From Lihuaxuella thermophila (GTDB lineage Bacteria; Bacillota; Bacilli; Thermoactinomycetales; Thermoactinomycetaceae): a stretch of DNA of 64,000 nt. Under the pieces are notes generated by a model that saw nothing but the letters and a program-made list of their open reading frames with translations, searched no databases and had not been told where the DNA came from. Both the position numbers and the translations under genes were made by a program. The stretch spans positions 124,001-188,000 of the forward strand of contig NZ_FOCQ01000004.1 in assembly GCF_900110165.1 (NCBI RefSeq), read 5' to 3'. Position 1 is the first letter of the stretch. Each line of letters starts with the position of its first letter. Positions 7,644 through 15,720 of this stretch are shown here, in pieces.

Positions 7644-10064
7644 ATGCTGGTATCATACGAGTGGTTATCTCAATATGTGGATCTTGAAGGAATCTCCCCG
7701 GAAGACATCGCAGAAGAGTTGAACCGGACCGGGATTGAAGTGGAAGTCATCTATACCCGGGATGCCGGAGTTTCCGGGGTGGTCGTGGGTGAAGTGCTGT
7801 CTGTGGAGAAGCATCCGGAAGCGGACCGCCTGAACGTTTGTATGGTCAACGTGGGCAAAGGACAAATGCTGCAAATCGTTTGCGGAGCATCCAACGTCGC
7901 CGCAGGCCAGCGGGTTCCGGTGGCGCTCGTGGGGGCCAAGTTGCCCGGCGGAATGAAAATCAAAAAAGCCAATTTAAGAGGCGTGGAGTCCAACGGAATG
8001 ATCTGCTCGGCCAAAGAGCTTGGATTTCCGGATAAAGTGTTGATGAAAGAACAGACGGAAGGCATTCTCGTGCTGGGGCCGGATGCACCGGTCGGAGAAG
8101 ATATCAAAAACTACCTGGGCATGAACGATCAAGTCATTGAGCTGCAATTAACTCCCAACCGGTCCGATTGTTTGGGCATGATCGGGGTTGCGTATGAAGT
8201 ATCGGCCATCTTCGACCGTGAGCTGCGTTTGCCGGATGTATATATTCAATCGGTGGACGAAGAGGAGTCCCCTGTGTCGATCACACTGGAATCGGAAGAA
8301 GATTGCCCGTTTTATGCCGCTCAGGTTGTTCATGACCTGAAAATCGGCCCGTCTCCGCAATGGATGCAAAATCGGCTCATCTCCGCCGGAATCCGGCCGA
8401 TCAACAATATTGTCGATATCACCAACTATGTGATGATCGAGACCGGGCAGCCGCTGCATGCTTTCGACTATGATCAGATACCCGGCGGCAGAATCGTCGT
8501 CCGGCGCGCTCGTCCCGGTGAACAACTGGTCACCCTGGACGGCGTCACACGTGAATGCGATGAAGAAATGCTGCTCATCACCGATGGCGATCAGCCGCTC
8601 GCCATTGCCGGCATCATGGGGGGAGAATCCTCTGAAGTGACGGCACAAACGACCTCTGTGCTGATCGAAGCGGCCTTTTTTGATCCGGCTGTCGTGAGGA
8701 AAGGTTCCCGTAAGCTGGGATTGCGTTCCGAAGCCAGCAACCGCTTTGAGAAAGGGGTGGATCCGGAACGGATCATTCCCGCACTGGCCAGAGCGGTTCA
8801 ACTATTGCAGCAATTTGCCGGCGGTAAGGTAGGTTCGGATCTTTATGCAGAAAAGATCGGAGACGTTGACGATGTCGTCATTTCATTGCGTCATGAACGG
8901 CTGGTAAAAGTTCTCGGAATTAAGATCAAGGAAGAAGAAGTGCTGGACATTTTCCGCCGTCTCCATTTTCCGACCCAGCTCCGCGAAGGCATATATGATG
9001 TACAAGTTCCGACCCGCCGTCCCGATTTGACGATGGAGGTCGACTTGATTGAAGAAGTGGCGCGCTTGTACGGCTATGACAGGATTCCGACCACGTTGCC
9101 GTGGGGACAGCAGCTGCCGGGCGGTTTGACCCGCGAGCAAAAGCTGCGTCGGGTGATTCGCCATACATTGCGCAATCTGGGGATGAACGAGGTTCTCACC
9201 TATAGTTTAACCTCTCCCGAAGCGGGTAAAAAGATTGAGCCGCTCCATCGTACCGCCCGCCCCATCGCGCTGGCGATGCCGATGAGCAATGAACATGCCG
9301 TTCTCCGCACCAGCTTGCTGCCCCAGCTCATCGAGACGGCCGCGTACAATATCAAACACGGCAATAACCGGGTCACGATTTTTGAAATGGGTAAAACCTA
9401 TGTGACCGAAGAAGAGAACCTTACCACTTTACCGGAGGAGCGCTGGGAATTGGCCGGACTCCTGACCGGCGAAGCAGAGCCGACCATTTGGAAGCAGACA
9501 CCGATCCCGGCAGGGGATTTTTACATCGTCAAAGGGATGTTGGAAGCTCTCTTTACCCGTCTCGGCGTTAGCGGTGTTCAGTACTCGGAAGCATTCCCGG
9601 ACGGCTTTCATCCCGGCCGCACAGCCGAATTGAGCGTGAATGGGGAAGTGATCGGCCTGTTGGGACAACTTCACCCCAAACTGGCGAAAAAATACGGCTT
9701 GGAAGATCCGGTTGTCTTCCAGTTAGACTTGGCTAAACTGTTCTCCGCAGCCAACGACGAAGTGGTTTATCAGCCGATTCCGCGCTATCCGGCCGTCACC
9801 CGCGACTTGGCACTGGTTGTTGACGAAGATGTGCTGGCCCAGGAAGTGGAAGAAGGGATTCGCGAGGTTGCCGGAGAATTACTAGAATCTGTGACGCTCT
9901 TTGATGTCTTTACGGGTGCGCAAATCGGGGAAGGAAAGAAGAGCATCGCTTATTCCCTCGTGTACCGGGCAAAAGACCGTACCCTGACTGACGAAGAAGT
10001 TCAGGAGGTTCACCAGCGTGTGGTCGATTATCTGGAAGACATATTGGGAGCGAAACTCAGATAA
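7644..10064 (+). CDS. pheT: Phenylalanyl-tRNA synthetase beta subunit
   Basis: 806 residues, full length. Domain order is the B1 and EMAP-like tRNA-binding region (about 40-150, VGEVLSVEKHPEADRLNVC), B3/B4 editing domain (about 210-390, with GGRIVVRRARPGEQLVTLDG), B5 (about 405-475, RPDLTMEVDLIEEVARLYG), the inactive class II fold, and a C-terminal anticodon-binding FDX-ACB domain ending YSLVYRAKDRTLTDEEVQ. The ATG at 7644 follows GAGGAGAG. A GTG at 7623 is in frame but lacks a site. Co-transcribed with pheS under T-box control. Confidence 0.97.
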   Translation: MLVSYEWLSQYVDLEGISPEDIAEELNRTGIEVEVIYTRDAGVSGVVVGEVLSVEKHPEADRLNVCMVNVGKGQMLQIVCGASNVAAGQRVPVALVGAKLPGGMKIKKANLRGVESNGMICSAKELGFPDKVLMKEQTEGILVLGPDAPVGEDIKNYLGMNDQVIELQLTPNRSDCLGMIGVAYEVSAIFDRELRLPDVYIQSVDEEESPVSITLESEEDCPFYAAQVVHDLKIGPSPQWMQNRLISAGIRPINNIVDITNYVMIETGQPLHAFDYDQIPGGRIVVRRARPGEQLVTLDGVTRECDEEMLLITDGDQPLAIAGIMGGESSEVTAQTTSVLIEAAFFDPAVVRKGSRKLGLRSEASNRFEKGVDPERIIPALARAVQLLQQFAGGKVGSDLYAEKIGDVDDVVISLRHERLVKVLGIKIKEEEVLDIFRRLHFPTQLREGIYDVQVPTRRPDLTMEVDLIEEVARLYGYDRIPTTLPWGQQLPGGLTREQKLRRVIRHTLRNLGMNEVLTYSLTSPEAGKKIEPLHRTARPIALAMPMSNEHAVLRTSLLPQLIETAAYNIKHGNNRVTIFEMGKTYVTEEENLTTLPEERWELAGLLTGEAEPTIWKQTPIPAGDFYIVKGMLEALFTRLGVSGVQYSEAFPDGFHPGRTAELSVNGEVIGLLGQLHPKLAKKYGLEDPVVFQLDLAKLFSAANDEVVYQPIPRYPAVTRDLALVVDEDVLAQEVEEGIREVAGELLESVTLFDVFTGAQIGEGKKSIAYSLVYRAKDRTLTDEEVQEVHQRVVDYLEDILGAKLR

Positions 10065-10151
10065 ACGCGGGGTTTCACCCTGCTGGTGATGCTCCCTGTT
10101 CGCCTGAGGGCTGACGGATGAAACCTTCACCACGTGAAGGAGGCGTTTGCA

Positions 10152-10403
10152 ATGAGCAAAAATAAATTGACCGTAGAGATTTACGGACAACAGTATTCCA
10201 TCGTCGGCAAAGCCAGCCCCGGCCATATGCGGCAAGTGGCCAGCCATGTCGATGAAAAAATGAGGCAAATCGCCGATGCCAATCCGAAATTGGATACGAC
10301 CCGGCTGGCGGTATTATCTGCGGTGAATATTGCGGATGACTACTTGCGCCTGAAGCAAGAGTACGATGAAATATTGCACCTTGTCGAAGATGAACAACCC
10401 TGA
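10152..10403 (+). CDS. zapA: Cell division protein ZapA
   Basis: 83 residues. ZapA bundles FtsZ filaments at midcell. It contains the ZapA start KLTVEIYGQQYSIVG, the segment HMRQVASHVDEKMRQIA, and a C-terminal coiled coil ending in acidic residues. The ATG at 10152 has AAGGAGG at optimal distance. It is followed after 18 bases by cvpA, matching Bacillus yshA-yshB. The 87 bases after pheT contain GGTTTCA...TGAAACC, a weak hairpin that could partly separate the two units. Confidence 0.93.
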   Translation: MSKNKLTVEIYGQQYSIVGKASPGHMRQVASHVDEKMRQIADANPKLDTTRLAVLSAVNIADDYLRLKQEYDEILHLVEDEQP

Positions 10404-10421
10404 GGAGGATTAGAGGATTAG

Positions 10422-10958
10422 ATGAATCATTTTGACTTTATTCTCGTACTCCTTCTCATCGGTTTATGTCTCCGAGGATACCAGCGAGGATTGGTCTTAC
10501 AAGCCGCCTCGCTGTTTGGCTTATTGATCGGCATATGGGCGGCGTACCAATTTACCGATGAGTTGGCTCCCGTTTTAAGCGAGACCTTGCCGCTTCCCGA
10601 ACAGGTAAGCAGCGGTTGGATGGCACTCTTGCCGATTGACAAACTGATCTATTCCGGGCTTGCCTTTTTGATTCTTCTCTTTGGCAGCAAACTGATTCTG
10701 TCGATTGCGGCAACAATCCTCAACCAGTTTGCCACTCTGCCGGTGGTCTCCCTGTTCAACCGGGCGGGCGGAGTCCTGGTTGCATTGCTTCAGACTGTGC
10801 TCCTTTTCATCGTGCTCGTGAATGTGCTCCATGTTTTGCCGTGGACGCAAGGGCAGGATGCGGTCAACGAATCCATGCTGTCGCAAGCCATTTTGCAAAT
10901 CACCCCGGACTTTACCCGGGAGTTGAAAGAACTGTTCTCTGCAAAAGGCATGGTTTAG
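10422..10958 (+). CDS. CvpA family membrane protein
   Basis: 178 residues with four predicted helices (about 1-20, 25-45, 70-95, 105-130). It begins MNHFDFILVLLLIGLCLRGYQRGLVLQAA, cut here to the family hallmark GYQRGL. CvpA-type proteins have been linked to colicin V production and membrane stress, but the biochemical role is unknown. It is the YshB position of the zapA-cvpA-polX-mutS2 block. The ATG follows GAGGAGGATTAGAGGATTAG. Confidence 0.88.
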   Translation: MNHFDFILVLLLIGLCLRGYQRGLVLQAASLFGLLIGIWAAYQFTDELAPVLSETLPLPEQVSSGWMALLPIDKLIYSGLAFLILLFGSKLILSIAATILNQFATLPVVSLFNRAGGVLVALLQTVLLFIVLVNVLHVLPWTQGQDAVNESMLSQAILQITPDFTRELKELFSAKGMV

Positions 10959-11093
10959 AAAAAGCATCAGTATGCCCGTCATGAGGGCGTTGGCAAGATC
11001 AAGGATACGTACAAGTGAAGAGGGACTTCGCGAAAACACAGATAAATACGGTAATGGATGGGAACATCTGGCGATGCAGCGGCATCGCTCCAG

Positions 11094-11143
11094 TAAACAA
11101 AAAATGACTTGAGATATCGGGTTCTCAAGTCATTTTTTGTTTA
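11094..11143. terminator. Strong bidirectional terminator
   Basis: A perfect 20-bp stem (11094-11113 with 11124-11143, core AATGACTTGAG / CTCAAGTCATT) closes a 10-base loop, with A-rich and T-rich flanks in both directions. It ends the pheST-zapA-cvpA side and the leftward YvbH-like gene. Between 10959 and 11259 there is nothing else except a short hairpin GCGATGC/GCATCGC at 11071-11088. Confidence 0.9.
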
Positions 11144-11259
11144 TCCAGGAAATTCAGGGATGACGCGTAAAAATACAGATGAAGCGGACTGTAGCAGGAA
11201 CGGAATACGTTCAAAAACCCCGTTCCAGATTCCTTGGCCAAATGAATCTGTCACCAGGA

Positions 11260-11874
11260 TCAGTTGTTGATATAACGCTCGAAAACGAACCCAAAATCTT
11301 TGACATGATATTGTTTTCTCGCATCGACGAGCCAGGAGAAGGCAACCTGGTTCAATTCCTTAAACTGCTCGACCAGATTGTTGTCTGTGTTTCTGAGGCT
11401 GCTTAATGTGGTTGAAGCTAAATTGAGGCTTTGTTTGGCATATTCCAGGATGATTTCGTTTTCACGGGAGATTTCCTCGATTTTAAGCAGGGCTTTGTAT
11501 AAATCCTTCAACTCTTCCAGGTGTTTTTTATGTACGTCAATCGAATAGAGTTCAGATCCTATTTTAAATTTAAGTTCGATATCTAAATCGACCGTTCCGG
11601 CCGTTTCAAGAGTTACGCTTGAAATCCTGTGCGTACTGTAATTAAAGCGGCGAAGCGTGCGTTTTTTGCTCGTTGCACTTGTTCCGTCGAGGTGAATGAG
11701 GGCTTTGTTGGTAAAGCAGTATTCATCAGATTTTGATTTGATCAGAAAAAAGATTTTCTCGCCATCTTCATGCATCACATAGTCATCTGCGTCTACCTTA
11801 TCGTAATTCTCCGGTTTAATCACAGAGCCTACATCACTGAGTCCAAGTACATCCGAAGCCACTTTTCCAAACAT
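11260..11874 (-). CDS. YvbH-like protein with bacterial PH domain
   Basis: 204 residues. The N-terminal two thirds read like Bacillus YvbH: FGKVASDVLGLSDVGSVI, then DADDYVMHEDGEKIFFLIKS and EYCFTNKALIHLDGTSATSK, which is a bacterial pleckstrin-homology fold. The rest is helical (LKDLYKALLKIEEIS...) like the YvbH oligomerisation region. The function is unknown; PH-domain proteins of this kind are thought to assemble into rings. The start MFGK at 11874 is preferred because AGAAAGGA is eight bases upstream; the ATG three codons earlier has its site too close. It interrupts the otherwise conserved cvpA-polX order. Confidence 0.85.
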   Translation of the reverse strand: MFGKVASDVLGLSDVGSVIKPENYDKVDADDYVMHEDGEKIFFLIKSKSDEYCFTNKALIHLDGTSATSKKRTLRRFNYSTHRISSVTLETAGTVDLDIELKFKIGSELYSIDVHKKHLEELKDLYKALLKIEEISRENEIILEYAKQSLNLASTTLSSLRNTDNNLVEQFKELNQVAFSWLVDARKQYHVKDFGFVFERYINN

Positions 11875-12134
11875 TCGATCCATCCTTTCTTATCTCATTT
11901 TATATTTTTTTCATATTTTAATATTATATCATTTCCGGATCATGCTGCCTAGGGCTGTAAAGCATCGCCAGCGATGGGATCAGTGGCGGTCTTGAAACGG
12001 ACGTTTGAGGGATTTTGAAAATTAGGATCATTGATGGCGCGCTTCTACGGGAATGTTGGAAATGGGGATGGCAATGTTATGTTAAGATAAATCAATATAA
12101 GGGTTCAAATAAGAACGTTATTCCAGGGGGGTTT

Positions 12135-12296
12135 ATGAAAACCGGGCTTTCGATTCAACCGGTGATTTTTGATATGGACGGGACGCTGGCGGATTCGCAT
12201 GGATCCGGCAGAGATCAACATCGCCTGCAAACAAATGATGAACTCCATTTCCAAACCTTTCCCCCCGCTTCACGAGGTTTTGATTTTTGGGGATAA
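12135..12296 (+). pseudogene. Remnant of a HAD-superfamily phosphatase
   Basis: ATG 12135 with an AGGGGGG site starts MKTGLSIQPVIFDMDGTLAD, where DMDGT is HAD motif I with the nucleophile Asp. Similarity stops after about 21 residues. The frame then runs HGSGRDQHRLQ and ends by 12296 without the cap or motifs II-IV. The rest of a normal HAD gene of more than 200 codons is absent and polX begins 29 bases later. It is most simply a deletion remnant. Confidence 0.45.
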
Positions 12297-12324
12297 TAAT
12301 GCAGTACATAAGGAGGGAATGGGG

Positions 12325-14046
12325 ATGAAGAACGCGTACATTTCAGCTGTCTTACAGCAGTTGGCCGACTTCATGGAGCTGAACGGAGAGAATCCGTTTA
12401 AAGTGGGAGCCTACCGAAGAGCGGCAAGAGCAGTGGAAAACAGCCGGGTTCCGGTAGCGGAGATGATGGACCGGCTGGAAGATTTGCCGGGGGTGGGAAA
12501 GGGAACCGCAGGAGTGATTGAAGAGATTATCACGACCGGCACATCCAGGCAATTGGAGGAATTGAGACAAAAGCTCCCTTCCGGGCTTCCGGACTTGCTT
12601 TCTTTGCCGGGGATGGGTCCCAAATCGATACATGCTCTGTACCGTGAATTGAATATCACCAACTTAAATGAATTGAAGGCGGCGGCAGAGCAGGAAAAAA
12701 TCCGTTCACTTCCGGGATTTGGGCCGAAAAAGGAACTAAAGATTCTGGAAGCGATCGAGCAGTTTCAGAAGAGACCCGAACGCCGGTTGTTGCATGAAGC
12801 GATGCTGGTGGCAACGCGTGTGAAAGATTATTTGTCGGACGACGGCAGGATATTGCGGGTTGAGCTTGCCGGAAGCATCCGCCGCCGGAAAGAGACGATC
12901 AAAGATATTGATTTTGTGGTCGCCACCCGTGAACCGAAAGAAGTGGGAGAGTACATCGTTTCGATGCCGGAAGTGCTGGAAATCGTGAATCAAGGGGAAA
13001 CCAAAGTGAGCGTCATTGTCAGGGTGGAGGGAATCGAGATGAACGTGGATGTCCGTCTGGTGTCGCCCTCGCAATTTGCCAGCGCCCTGCATCATTTTAC
13101 CGGGTCAAAAGAGCATAATGTCCGCATCCGGCAGCGGGCCAAGCAGTTTGGTTGGAAGGTGAGCGAGTACGGCATCTTCGACCCCGAAACAGAGGTCACC
13201 CAAACGTTTGACGATGAAGCGGCTTTTTTTGCGCATTTGGGATTGCCGTATATCCCGCCGGAACTTCGTGAAGACAGGGGAGAAATGGAAAAAGCGGAAC
13301 GGGGAAAACTTCCCCAACTCATTGAACCGGGGGATTACCGGGGAGATTTGCATATGCATACCGTGTACAGCGACGGGGCCGACAGTATATTAAAAATGGC
13401 CCGGGCGGCCAGGGAGAAAGGATATGAGTATATTGCGATTACCGATCATTCCCGGTTCCTCAAAGTAGCCAACGGGCTGACCATTGAAGAATTAAAAGAA
13501 CAATGGGCGGAGATCGACGAAGTCAACAAAGAGTTCGATGATTTTACCGTACTTAAAGGCACAGAGATGGATATTTTGCCTGACGGCCGTTTGGATTTTC
13601 CGGATGAAATTCTAGAGCAATTGGATATTGTCATCGCCTCGATTCACAGCAGTTTTAAACAAGATGAGCAAACGATGACCCGCAGGATCGTGGAAGCGAT
13701 GGAGAACCCCCATGTGGACATCATCGCGCATCCGACCGGCCGGTTGATCAACCGTCGCCATGCTTACGCGCTGGATATGGACCATATTTTCCAAGCGGCC
13801 AAAGATACGGGAACGATATTGGAGCTGAATGCCAATCCGCATCGGCTTGATTTGAATGACGAGTATTTGAAAAAAGCGAAAGAAGAGTATGGCCTCACAT
13901 TTACCATCAACACCGATGCCCACTCTGTGGAAGGTTTAAATAACCTCCCTTATGGGATTGCCACTGCCAGAAGAGGCTGGTTGGAAAAAGGGGATGTGAT
14001 CAACACCTTGCCTTTGGAAGAGTTGAAAAAGAGATTGAAATCGTGA
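12325..14046 (+). CDS. polX: DNA polymerase/3'-5' exonuclease PolX
   Basis: 573 residues, close to the 570 of Bacillus PolX. The order is an 8-kDa HhH domain (ELNGENPFKVGAYRRAARAVE; PGVGKGTAGVIEEI; PGMGPKSIHALY), the beta-like polymerase palm with AGSIRRRKETIKDIDFVV carrying the metal Asp pair and MNVDVRLVSPSQF with the third, and a C-terminal PHP nuclease domain (GDLHMHTVYSDGAD, AITDHSRF, DIIAHPTG, INTDAHSV). It fills gaps in base-excision repair. The start at 12325 is behind AAGGAGGGAATGGGG; the open frame extends upstream to 12169 but that part is unrelated. Confidence 0.95.
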   Translation: MKNAYISAVLQQLADFMELNGENPFKVGAYRRAARAVENSRVPVAEMMDRLEDLPGVGKGTAGVIEEIITTGTSRQLEELRQKLPSGLPDLLSLPGMGPKSIHALYRELNITNLNELKAAAEQEKIRSLPGFGPKKELKILEAIEQFQKRPERRLLHEAMLVATRVKDYLSDDGRILRVELAGSIRRRKETIKDIDFVVATREPKEVGEYIVSMPEVLEIVNQGETKVSVIVRVEGIEMNVDVRLVSPSQFASALHHFTGSKEHNVRIRQRAKQFGWKVSEYGIFDPETEVTQTFDDEAAFFAHLGLPYIPPELREDRGEMEKAERGKLPQLIEPGDYRGDLHMHTVYSDGADSILKMARAAREKGYEYIAITDHSRFLKVANGLTIEELKEQWAEIDEVNKEFDDFTVLKGTEMDILPDGRLDFPDEILEQLDIVIASIHSSFKQDEQTMTRRIVEAMENPHVDIIAHPTGRLINRRHAYALDMDHIFQAAKDTGTILELNANPHRLDLNDEYLKKAKEEYGLTFTINTDAHSVEGLNNLPYGIATARRGWLEKGDVINTLPLEELKKRLKS

Positions 14047-14087
14047 TGCACTTCCTCCCTCTTCCCGTCCTGGGTGTATAGAGAATG

Positions 14088-14158
14088 AAAATATCGGCAT
14101 AATAACAGCAGAATTTCAACCTGGAAAGGGTTGTTCTGCTATGCGAAGCCGATATTTT
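14088..14158 (+). promoter_or_regulatory. Three-tier hairpin enclosing the SleB-like start codon
   Basis: AAAATATCGGC (14088-14098) pairs with GCCGATATTTT (14148-14158); AGCAGAA (14107-14113) pairs with TTCTGCT (14134-14140); CAACC (14117-14121) pairs with GGTTG (14129-14133). The ribosome site GGAAAGGG lies in and beside the apical loop, and the ATG at 14141 is inside the structure. A T-rich run (TTTTATTTTTAT) follows. It may be the polX terminator, a translation switch, or both. Confidence 0.6.
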
Positions 14159-15145
14159 ATTTTTATGCTCACTTGTTTGTTCATAGCGGTCACGCTCATT
14201 CTGAGCGGCGGAAAGGAAATGGCTGCTTTCCACCTCAAACCGGCCTCTTCTCCCGCTTTTGGTCCCGGTATTTTAAAGGTCGGGGCTCGCGGAGGAGATG
14301 TGTATGAACTTCAGGGACGGCTTAAATTCCTCGGTTATTACACGGGAAAAGTGGACGGGGTTTTCTCCTGGCGGACCTACAGGGCGGTACGCCTCTTTCA
14401 GTATAGTTACGGAATGAAGAAGATCGACGGAGTCGTCGGCCCCAAAACGAAGCTGAAGTTGTGGCAGGCTTCAAAAAACTGGCGTCCCGGGATGAACAAG
14501 GCACCCGCGGGGGGACCCGTTCTAAAAATTGGCTCCCGGGGCGGAGATGTGTATGACCTGCAGGGCCGTTTGAGATTCCTTGGGTTTTACACAGGAAAAA
14601 TTGACGGCCAGTACGGATGGAGAACCTACCGAGCGGTACGCCTTTTTCAGTATGAATTTGGCATGAAAATCGATGGAGTGGCCGGCCCGAAAACCCTGAC
14701 CAAACTGAGAGCGGCAACCAAAAAATACCGCCCGACCCGTGCAGCGAGAAGAGTTGCTGCGCCGAGGTTGCCGAAAACTTCGCATGGATTGAGCAGGAAT
14801 GACTTGAAGCTGCTGGCACAAGCCGTCCATGCCGAAGCCAGAGGGGAACCTTATGTCGGGCAAGTGGCTGTAGCCGCTGTCATCCTCAACCGGCTGGAAA
14901 GCGATAAATTTCCCGATACGATCCCGGGAATCATTTATCAGCCTCTGGCCTTTGAAGCAGTCGCTGACGGTCAAATATGGCTTGAACCGGATGAAACGGC
15001 AAAGAAAGCGGTCATGGATGCTTTAAACGGGTGGGACCCCTCAAATGGAGCCCTTTATTACTTCAACCCCGCCCGGGCGACTTCGAAATGGATCTGGAGC
15101 CGTCCGCAAATCAAGCGAATCGGAAAACATATCTTTACCCGCTAG
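14141..15145 (+). CDS. SleB-like cell wall/cortex hydrolase with two peptidoglycan-binding domains
   Basis: 334 residues. A signal segment (about 5-25, YFIFMLTCLFIAVTLILSGG) is followed by two near-identical peptidoglycan-binding domains (about 45-112 and 126-192; both with RGGDVY.LQGRL.FLG.YTGK.DG and WRTYRAVRLFQY). A basic linker leads to a C-terminal Hydrolase_2/SleB catalytic domain (about 222-334) with AQAVHAEARGEPYVGQVAVA, including the catalytic Glu. SleB is the spore cortex lytic transglycosylase; having two binding domains instead of one differs from Bacillus SleB, so it may act on vegetative wall. The start sits in the hairpin described separately. Confidence 0.9.
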   Translation: MRSRYFIFMLTCLFIAVTLILSGGKEMAAFHLKPASSPAFGPGILKVGARGGDVYELQGRLKFLGYYTGKVDGVFSWRTYRAVRLFQYSYGMKKIDGVVGPKTKLKLWQASKNWRPGMNKAPAGGPVLKIGSRGGDVYDLQGRLRFLGFYTGKIDGQYGWRTYRAVRLFQYEFGMKIDGVAGPKTLTKLRAATKKYRPTRAARRVAAPRLPKTSHGLSRNDLKLLAQAVHAEARGEPYVGQVAVAAVILNRLESDKFPDTIPGIIYQPLAFEAVADGQIWLEPDETAKKAVMDALNGWDPSNGALYYFNPARATSKWIWSRPQIKRIGKHIFTR

Positions 15146-15207
15146 GCGAAAAACGAACGTGTGTTGACGGAACGGTTCCGATGAGTTGGTCGGAGCCGTT
15201 TCCCCCC

Positions 15208-15241
15208 ATCGAGCCGGTTGACGGATGGCTCGATTTTTTTA
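15208..15241 (+). terminator. Rho-independent terminator
   Basis: ATCGAGCC (15208-15215) pairs with GGCTCGAT (15227-15234), followed by seven T residues. It ends the SleB-like transcript, and its T run overlaps the stop codon of the leftward membrane-protein gene. Confidence 0.92.
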
Positions 15242-15580
15242 TTCGGTAAAACGGGCTCCAACGGGAACAAAAATATCAATCATACCTACCAGAAGGGAAA
15301 CTAAAACCAGTCCGAGCAGCGGGACTTCAAAGGCCGGGAGCAGAAGGGAAGCGGAAGGGAGTGCGGAGGCGGAGGCGAGGATTCCGATGATGCCTCTGGC
15401 AAACGGTGAAATGTCTCGTCCGAGAAAGAGTTCCGTCAATCCCCCGGTTCCTGCGATGATCAGGGAAACCAAGGCGGCGTTTCCGATGCTGTTCGCCGAA
15501 AAGCCGGGCACAACGGTATCAACCAGCACGATACCGACGAAAGCGGAAAAAAAACGGACTAAATGCCGGAAAATATACAT
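15239..15580 (-). CDS. Small four-helix membrane protein of unknown function
   Basis: 113 residues from the ATG at 15578-15580, which has GAGGTG seven bases upstream (longer in-frame starts exist to 15640 without good sites). Hydropathy suggests four helices: about 5-22, 28-48, 62-80 and 85-107, with the ending GLVLVSLLVGMIDIFVPVGA. Length and layout recall small YndM/DUF2512-type membrane proteins of spore formers, but I see no diagnostic motif. It is convergent with the SleB-like gene and divergent from mutS2. Confidence 0.7.
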   Translation of the reverse strand: MYIFRHLVRFFSAFVGIVLVDTVVPGFSANSIGNAALVSLIIAGTGGLTELFLGRDISPFARGIIGILASASALPSASLLLPAFEVPLLGLVLVSLLVGMIDIFVPVGARFTE

Positions 15581-15676
15581 CCGTGCCACCTCGCTATTGA
15601 AATTCATCCGTGATCGACAACTGCTTTTATTTTGTTGCAAAATAAGAACGGATAAACGGGAAATCTTGCCCGGACG

Positions 15677-15685
15677 TGATATAAT
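15677..15685 (+). promoter_or_regulatory. Extended -10 promoter element before mutS2
   Basis: TGATATAAT gives an extended -10 (TG at 15677-15678, TATAAT at 15680-15685), 36 bases before the TTG start of mutS2. No good -35 element was seen. Confidence 0.5.
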
Positions 15686-15720
15686 GGAAAAAGAGTTTTG
15701 AGGAAGAGGAGTTGTAGGCG

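Noticed and set aside
11179-11406. 75-codon plus-strand frame opposite the YvbH-like gene end
   Set aside because: Mostly antisense to the conserved YvbH-like gene and without a ribosome site.
14277-14710. Direct DNA repeat of about 160-190 bases
   Set aside because: Explained by the two homologous peptidoglycan-binding domains of the SleB-like protein, not by a mobile repeat.
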